Of a DNA stretch of 64,000 nt, positions 29,001 through 38,000 are shown piece after piece. The DNA is from Epiperipatus broadwayi. Lineage: Eukaryota > Onychophora > Udeonychophora > Euonychophora > Peripatidae. A model generated the notes under the pieces. The model was not told where the DNA came from. It made no database searches and worked only from the letters and a program-made list of their open reading frames with translations. Both the position numbers and the translations under genes were made by a program. Within the stretch, counting starts at the first letter, position 1, and the number at the start of each line of letters is the position of its first letter. The stretch spans positions 10,074,032 through 10,138,031 of the forward strand of contig JAQFVV010012416.1 of the NCBI GenBank assembly GCA_028023455.1, read 5' to 3'.

Positions 29001-32000
29001 AACAAACAAAAAAAAAAGTAGTTCCGCAAAATATAACATCCCAATGCAATTTCTTTTTTAAATTTACAAAAATCATTTGAATCAGTTGCAAATCTTAAGT
29101 TTGAAATAAAAATAAATTGTAAGATTAACTGAAAACGTGATTTATTTTGGTTTGCTTTTTAAAAATTATTGCATTCACCATTGGTAATCTTATTTTTTCA
29201 ACATGCCTTTTTTATTTCCCTTTAAATCTACATTTCTAAAGCTTCCAATTTTTATTTCACTCATAAATAAAAATATAATTAAAAGGTTAATCACTCAGCA
29301 AGTCTTATGATGAGCATAGGCAAAGACAGGCCAAACTATGATCCAGAAACTTTTAGACCTGAAGGAAATTGGATTAGATGCATATTTTGCTATCACAGAG
29401 ATATAAAAAATACTATATTTTGAAAAAAGAATTGTATAAATAAAAGAAAAAAAAGTTAATTAATTTTAAGTAGTTATAAATTATTGGGAAATATATCACG
29501 AGATAGACATTGGAGAAAGTAGTTTGGGTAGATGGTAAAATCTATAGAGGATTTGTTATTATATGTTTTTAAAGTTGTATGCATAAATTTATGCATTTAT
29601 TAAAAATATTGTACTAAAAATTTTTACTTGAAAAATTATCTCAATATTCCATTTGTTTTGTTATGGTTATATGTTATGATGTGGGAAAAAAAACTCCTAA
29701 TCGTTTATATTTTCCAGAGAAAGTTTACACATATTTTGAAACCATCCTTCATGATGATGAAACAGTGATGACAACAGAACACCAAGAAGTAATCTCAGTT
29801 TACTGCCACCTTTTGACAAAAATTAACAACTACTCACAAAATATTGGCAAAGATGGCAAATTTCAGTTATTTATTTGCCTGGCAGCTAGGTAAATATTTT
29901 TTTATTAATATTATAAAATGTGTGCACATACACATTACATAAACATACATTTTAGCTACAATTGATTAAAATACATATATTGTTGAAAAATATAGTGGCA
30001 TAAATTAAATTTACATATAAATAAATACATTTATGCATATGTTCTCATATATTAAATCATTTACAAAATTATAAACGAAAGACAAAATTATTTTTAAAAA
30101 ATATTTTTATCAATTTTAATATTATCTGCTCTCTGTTTATGTTACAATAACAGTTTTGAGGTAAATCAGTGATTTACAGTTATCAAATAATTTAAGGCAA
30201 TATAGAAATACATTCCTTTTTTTTTCTTTATTTAAAAACCATTACTATTTTTTTTTTTCTTTTTCTGGATTTTAAATATTATTAACAAAAACTCATATGA
30301 TCGCATTTTATATCATACATTTCAGCAGTCAATTCTACTTTTCCTACTCCAGTTATATTCATCACCATCAATTTTAATTTTACCAGTTATCAGTCTATTG
30401 CAAAATGAAGATCTCTCCAAGTTTAATCTAGTTATCTGATCTGTGGCCTCTCATCTCCACATCACTTTAGAAAACTTCCTTATTTCATTCATCATCTATA
30501 TAGGGCTTTTTTTTTGGTTGCTTACAATCTTTTGGTATCCAATTTAAATCTTGAACGGTCTATATGTTATCATTTTTTCTAGCAATATTTTCAGCTCATC
30601 TCCACTTCATACTCATTATGTCAGTGATACTGTTTGTTCTCTCACTCAGTATTTCATTTCCAATTCCTCATTATTACACCCAATTTACATCTGTCCATAC
30701 TTCATTGAGTGGTCTGACGTCTTTGTATTGCTCTGCTGTTAAGTATCTAAATCTCAAATTCTTAAATAAGAATTGGTAAAATATATATTAAAAAATTTCC
30801 TTTTCAAACACATACACATATTTGCTTTTAATACCAAATTATTTTTATTGAAAGTACTCCATCCAAATTTAATTCTATGTTCAACTTTATCCATTATATT
30901 TCCATCAGTATTAATAATCTGAGCAAGATTTTTTTAATTTTTGACTTCTAATTCATGATTATCAATCTTTATTTTCTTTTGAGAAAATTAATTATACAAT
31001 GGTCTTTTTTTTATTATTTATTTTTAGTACTTTCTTATTTTTGTATTTAATAGCAACATTTTCTAAAGCTCTGAAGCATTATTTGTAAAACTGCCGTAAA
31101 AATTTTTGGAAGCTTAGAATCGCTCTGTCATATATCCTTTTTGATGTTAATCTTCTTACTATCACCATATAATGCATTCACTCAATATACTTAAAGTACT
31201 ATGGTAGTATAAAACTTGAAAATTTATTTCAAGTTAGAATCAAGTTTAATATTTTTCTTTGCAATAGCCATTTCATAGTCAATCCGAATAATCATCTCAT
31301 AATGATTGTTTTTGAATATGAACAACTGGTTAAATTCTTATCCAGCAATTAGTGTAAACCTGGTGAATAAAACGTTCTTCCTCATTCTTCTATGTTGTTG
31401 GAATGATTTTGCCTTGTAATGGGCCATTTAAAGATTGTTATTTTATTTGTTGAAAATAGTATATCCATAAAACTAACAGGTTTTTATATATAAAAATAAT
31501 TTTTCTAATAACAATGTTTAAAATTTTAAATTACTACAATTTGATCTATGAGTGTCAAACTTCCCACGTTCATACTTTTGATATCATTTACTTTAAATAA
31601 ATACATATTTTAAATAATAATAGTAATCAAATGCTTTAAATTTGCTCAGAAGTTCATAAGAAGCCTGAATACCAGAAGTGATTGAACTGAGCTGTGATTC
31701 ATGGACTTTGAACTCCAGAGTCCACAAATCACTGCATTAAATCATTTATTAGTTCAGAAATTCTCATATCATTCCAGCAGAGATATGTATATTTAAATTT
31801 TGTAAGTTACCAGGAAAAGGTTGCTGTTTATATTTTTAAAAAATTATTCATTATTTATTTTCTATTTTCTTTTAACATGTATACACTTTTTCATTCTTAA
31901 ATAAATCACGCAGAATAATGTAAAATAAAATATCTTTATATAGCAATAATTATTGTATAAATATTATAAAAATAATATAAAAGAGATTTTTTGCGGCAAT

Positions 32001-35000
32001 TTTTTTTCTTTTGGTGTTATCAATGTGATGAAAACTAATTTAAAGCTTTGATGTGAATATGGCTATTCCTTTAGCGAAGTCAGGAATCTCTCATCCAATA
32101 TGTTCCAAAAACCTGTTAGCCACCTTACCTTTCATTTGCATTTTCCACTCTAAGTTTTTCCCATATTTTTCTCTATCCCATTTCCACAACATTATCTTTG
32201 TCCATTCCATGGATTTTGTATCTAGATTCCCCTTATCTTTTTCTAACTCCAGCATAAAGACCAATAACCCACTTTCTATCACTTGGTCTATATTTATTTA
32301 CCTTGCATATATAGCGACCTCTATCGTTTTTTTTTACATATTATATTTTGTTAACTGGTTAATTTTATATATATCTAAAAGATAACCGTTGTTATGTATT
32401 CAATGTAAATCGAAGCTTAAAATAGTTTCATCACATTGATAGGGTGGAGGATATTTGCTGAAAAAAGCTTTTTCTATTTTTATAATTAGTACAATTATTG
32501 CTATTACATAAAGATATATTACATTGCATGATTTATTTAAATATATGAAAAAACAGTGTAATGTATTAAATTTCTTTCCATTTTTGATTATTTTTTATAT
32601 TTCTGTTTTTCTTTATCTCCATGGTTTCTTCCAGTCACTTAATTAGAATTTTCAGGATGCTATACAAAATTTGAAAAAAGGCTCTTTTTAATAATCTTAA
32701 CATGTAATTTAATACTTTTTTTTAAATATATATATATATATGTTTAGTAAAAGGGCCCCTAAACCTAGGGCTTCACGTGCATTGCTTGCTTTGCTTCATA
32801 AATTGCTTCCAGTAAATTTTTTTGCTCATTTTATAATTTTACTACCTTTTTTCATTCAATTTTATCTTTTCAGTTTATCATTTTTATCTTATTTCTTATT
32901 CATATTTATAATATCTCAAAGATTTTCTCTTTCCCTAATTAGTTCCACATAAAAATAACATCAAAGCAGAATAGTTAGTAAGTCTTTTTTTTTTTTTCAA
33001 GTTAATTTTAGTGAACTTTATTTAATTTGAATAGAATTCAAAAGACTTATATTATCTGATTCCCTTCTTTCATCATGCAACTAAGAAATCAAGATTTACT
33101 TACACAGTCTATCTAAAGACAAAATAAAAATCAAAATTTTATGTTATAAACCCTTATAATTACTATAATTAAAGGCTAGATTTACTAAGCACACAGTTGT
33201 AAGTCCATGAAATTTATATCCTTATCCATTCTTTTTTTTTAACTAATTAAAGAAGAAAATATATTAATATTCATATTTATTTTCATTTTGAAAGTAAATT
33301 GCAGTTTCATGAACACACACAAGTATTATCATTTTATTTTAGTAAAAGTTAAGGTAGTCATAGTATCACATAACAAGAATAATGCTTAAAATAAATTTGA
33401 TTCCAAATAGGATCTACCCAGATGCACTCCCAATTTCAGAGTTTGTACTAACTCATCTTAACAACTTTACAGTTGTCATCACATAATCTTCTAAATTTTT
33501 TGCCCATATAAATATACATTATTGATAAACTACATCACATTTCAATTGTCATTTTCTTAAAAAAATATTTTTCTCCACTTGACAGTCTGGTGCCCATATT
33601 CATGTTCCCACTGTTTAACAAAGTAATTAACTCTCTTATAAAATATAAAACCTCTCTCTAATTAATCCTTCCATCTCACAATTTCAATTTTCCAAAAAGG
33701 ATTTCTCAATTTCTATTGCTGCCACTAAATTTAAAATGCTATTTGCCCATGTTAAACAGAAAAGGACACCACCATTTGCAGTTCATTTAAACATCACAGC
33801 TACTTTTGATTCTACTTTTTGGCACAAGCTTTTTCAAATATTAAATAAATATAGCATTGCTTTTCCTTTATATTTTGGGTAATTTATTTTTAAACAGAAA
33901 AATACACATTATCTTAAATGGTAAAATGCTCCCCTGCCTCAGATTTAAGCCTTGTAAGTCCAATATGAGTTTCACTTATCATGTAACATAATTATGAATT
34001 AGCAAGGAAAGCTATAGAAGTGAATAAAGATATTAAAAGAGTGTAAAACCTTTCTTGGTAGTGGTAGGAAAGTTATTTCTGAAATAGGAAGAAAAGATAG
34101 AAATAAAAAAAGAGATGATATCATGAAATCTGTGGAATAAAGAATTATATAGCAATAAAGAACAAGAAAAGATATTTATTTTTATTACTACATCTTCTGA
34201 ATTGACCAGCATTTTAAATGAAATATGTATGAAGAAGGGAAAAGATCCAAGTAATGATGGAATTATAATTGATTTCTTAAAGCAGATGAAAAAAATAGAA
34301 AATTTGTTGACAAAGTTTTATACCAAATGTCTGAACACGTACCAATTAATTGGAAGAGTGCAGTATTAATATTGTTATTTAAAAAAGATGATAAAGAAAA
34401 TGGACAATTGAAATCTTAAGCTGGATTCTAAGAGATTTCAAAATGCCTAGAAAGAAAATGCATGTGAGATATATGAATGAAATAAGGAAGTGTGCTGGGA
34501 TGATATGGATAAGAGAGGCTAGAGATCAAAGAAACTGGATTAAATCTTGGAGAGACCTTCATTCTGTAGTGGATCTATAATGGTTGAAAGTGATAATGAT
34601 GATAATATTATTCCATTCTTTCTTAATATTAAAAGTTAATTATCTGATATATATATATTCCTGTATTGATCAGGTTATTGAACTTATTGCTTGTATGAAT
34701 ATTTTGATTATTTTTCTTTCTTCAAAAAATATTTGCTGCAACTTTTTACCATTCTGTAATTTGGTCTTGTGTGTGGAAACACTGTAAGATGAGGACTTTT
34801 GATTACTGAAATTCAATAATCAAAAGTCCTCATCTTACAGCATTTTCACACACAAGACAATAATATAGGTCTTTTATACTCTGCCACAAAGTTTGAAATG
34901 AGAATAACAATACTAAAGAGATTAATGGAGTCAATAGAAAACACCATAAACTCTCTCAGCAAAGCTTACATAGCTACCTATGCAAAAGTCTTTCTAATAA

Positions 35001-38000
35001 ATATTCCAATATTTCTGAAAGCTGCTTATTATATCCCTGTTATTAAAAATATTGATGCTTTTATTATTACAATTAAATCTTTGTGCACTATACAGAGCAA
35101 GAATTAATGAACTGTAAAAATATTTTAGATACAATGATATTTTATTACACAATATCAATGTATTCTAGTTACAGAGAATAGTTAACGAGATAATTAAATT
35201 AACAAATTCATACATTAAACTACAACACTTTATGACAATTACATCTTCAGACCAACCTCCATCTATCATATAACAAATACAGTAAACATAAATTTTTTTA
35301 TTAAGCTCATCAAAATATAAAAACCACTATTTTTACATGCTTTAAGAAAATTAAATACTAGGAGGCTGTTAAGTGAGCTAAATATTGATCATGAAAAATC
35401 ATTGGAGTGAACTTTAAAATTTAATAATAGACTCATTATTAGAGTGTTCACATTTTAGTAATTGCAACCCAAATATTTGAACTTGTTTCTTAAATTAAAT
35501 ATGATTTTATCAATGATTTTTTTTTCCTTTTAGAATTCCAATTGCAAACTTGGATCCTATTTGTTCTTTGTGCCATAGTATAGAGGAAATATTGGATCTG
35601 ATTTAAATGCCTTGCTTTACAAATATATTGCAATCTGATCTCTTCATTCATTCTTAATCCAAGCCCTATCCATTATTATGTTAATTGAAAACATAAGTAA
35701 GGCTTTCTTTTCAAACATTAAAATAATGACCCTCTGATTTCTGTATTATCATTTGTCTTTAACTTGACATCTCAGACTAGACATTTGTTATATCTGATTT
35801 TGCTATCATGTGGAGCCTTGTAAAACTTTTAGACCACCAAAATTGTATGACCTGCAAATAATGAAGTTAGTACTCAATGCAATTAACAATGTAAAGAGTT
35901 ATAAAAATGTTTCTATTAACGATATCCCAATTTTTATTATTAATGATTGTGTGGAATTTGTTGCTCTTGTATTAAGCTATATTCACATTATCTTTATAAA
36001 AATCTATTTTTCCTGAAAATATATAAAGCATCTAGAATTAGTTTGATTTGGAAAAGGGCTGTAAACATGATCCAAAAAATTGCACACCAATATTACTGTT
36101 ATACAATATTTTAAAATTTTTTCAAAGATATGTAAATAAGTCCCTATTAATTCAAATCACAAGATATTATCTAGTTTTCATCACAGATTTTTTTTTTTTT
36201 TAAAAAAAATATCAGTGGAGACAAATCTTATATTGTATATATGATCATATAGCTTATATTCCTACCCTCGAAAGTTCTAAGTCTGATCCACAGACATTTT
36301 TAAATATATATATATAATATCTCTGTGTAAAACCTCTATTTAAGATGCGCATAATGCAAATATTTAACTAAGAGTTAAGTTAAAATGACTTTGTATAAAA
36401 CTTCTATTTAAGATGTGCTTAGTACAAATTTTGAATTAAGAGTTAAGTAAAATAAAATATTTGTTAGTTTCTCAACTAAATCTTTTCTCTCTTTTCAACC
36501 TTTATAATACTTCTAGTTCATTCTATCAGAAGTGCAATATTCCAACAGATTATGTATATTATGTGGTCTATCTAACTACAGATTTAATCTATGACCCTGA
36601 GTTAATTTGGTTTATTGTTATAGTAATTTTCACATATGAACATATAAGAGCAAAAATCAAATTCAAATTTTACTTTGTTTTTATTATTATTTTGCATTTT
36701 TTTTTTTTTTTATTAAGATGGCTACACTGAGTAAGATAAGAAAAATTGACACAGAAAATCATGCATTTCAAAAGGAATAGACTAATGCATATTTTTTTAT
36801 AGTAAGAAATAATAAATTGATTTATCTTATATGTCTGGAAAGTGTTTTGCTTAATAAAGAACACAATATTAAAAGGCACTATTATCAAAACATTCTGATA
36901 ACAACAAAACCATTAGGGAAGAAAGAAATATTGAGATAGAAAACTTGAAAAGGAGCTTCGATATTAAAAGGCACTATTATCAAAACATTCTGATAACAAC
37001 AAAACCATTAGGGAAGAAAGAAATATTAAGATAGAAAACTTGAAAAGGAGCTTCTTCAAATGGCTGGCATGTTTCATAAAAAGTACAAACATGTCAGAAA
37101 ATTCTGTGAATTTTTAAAAGAAAAAGCAGCATATTCAAAACCATTTTCTGAAAAGGAGTTTATACAAGACTGCATCCTAGCTGTTGTAGAATTAATATAC
37201 CAAGAACGTAAAAAGAAATTCAAGAATCTAAATATATCAAAGAACAGTTATAAGGCAAATTGGAAATTTGTCATCAAATGTGGATAGTAATTAATAATGA
37301 TGATGTTACTTTATTTTTAATTCACAAAAAAAAATATGGCCGCTGCTTAATAAGGGAAAGTTGAAATTGATCCACCATCACCCACCCCAGTTATCAACAA
37401 GATTTATGTAGTATACAGTATTTTGATTTCAGTAAAACTTTTGATATGATGAACTACAAAACTATTATTTAAATTCAATTGTCTAGTTTTCTCTTCTTTT
37501 TTACAAAAATTTAAATCCTACTTAAATGATTATCCAAATTATATTTTCTACATTTCAAAGAATCTGAGATTTATTATTATAAAAATGGAATTCCTTGAGG
37601 AATTGTTCTTGGGGTTATATATATATATATATATGCTATCCATTAAATTGTTAATAACTGCAATATATTATAGTTTGCTGATTCTTAGAATTAATAATAT
37701 ATCTAACTATATGAATGTGAAGCTTGATAGATAACTTTGTGATTTGGGTTATAACAAATCAGATGATGACTGCTAATATTGAGAAAACATTCATCATCTC
37801 ATGTAACAATAAAACTTTATCTAGCTTTTTTCCTTATTCTATTAATAATACTATTACTTGTTGAAAATATATGATAAAAAACTTAGAAGTCTGATTTCAT
37901 AATTATGTTCTGTTTTTAACCTACATTAATGAAATTATCTTCAAATGTAATAGAACTATTGAGATCATAGCTAGAACAAAAAAAAGCCTTATATAAACAT

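Noticed and set aside
29320-29400. Possible extra exon reading [20 protein letters not shown]
   Set aside because: It ends soon in a stop, is not part of DENND5 (whose flanking exons join perfectly without it), and has no clear splice sites.
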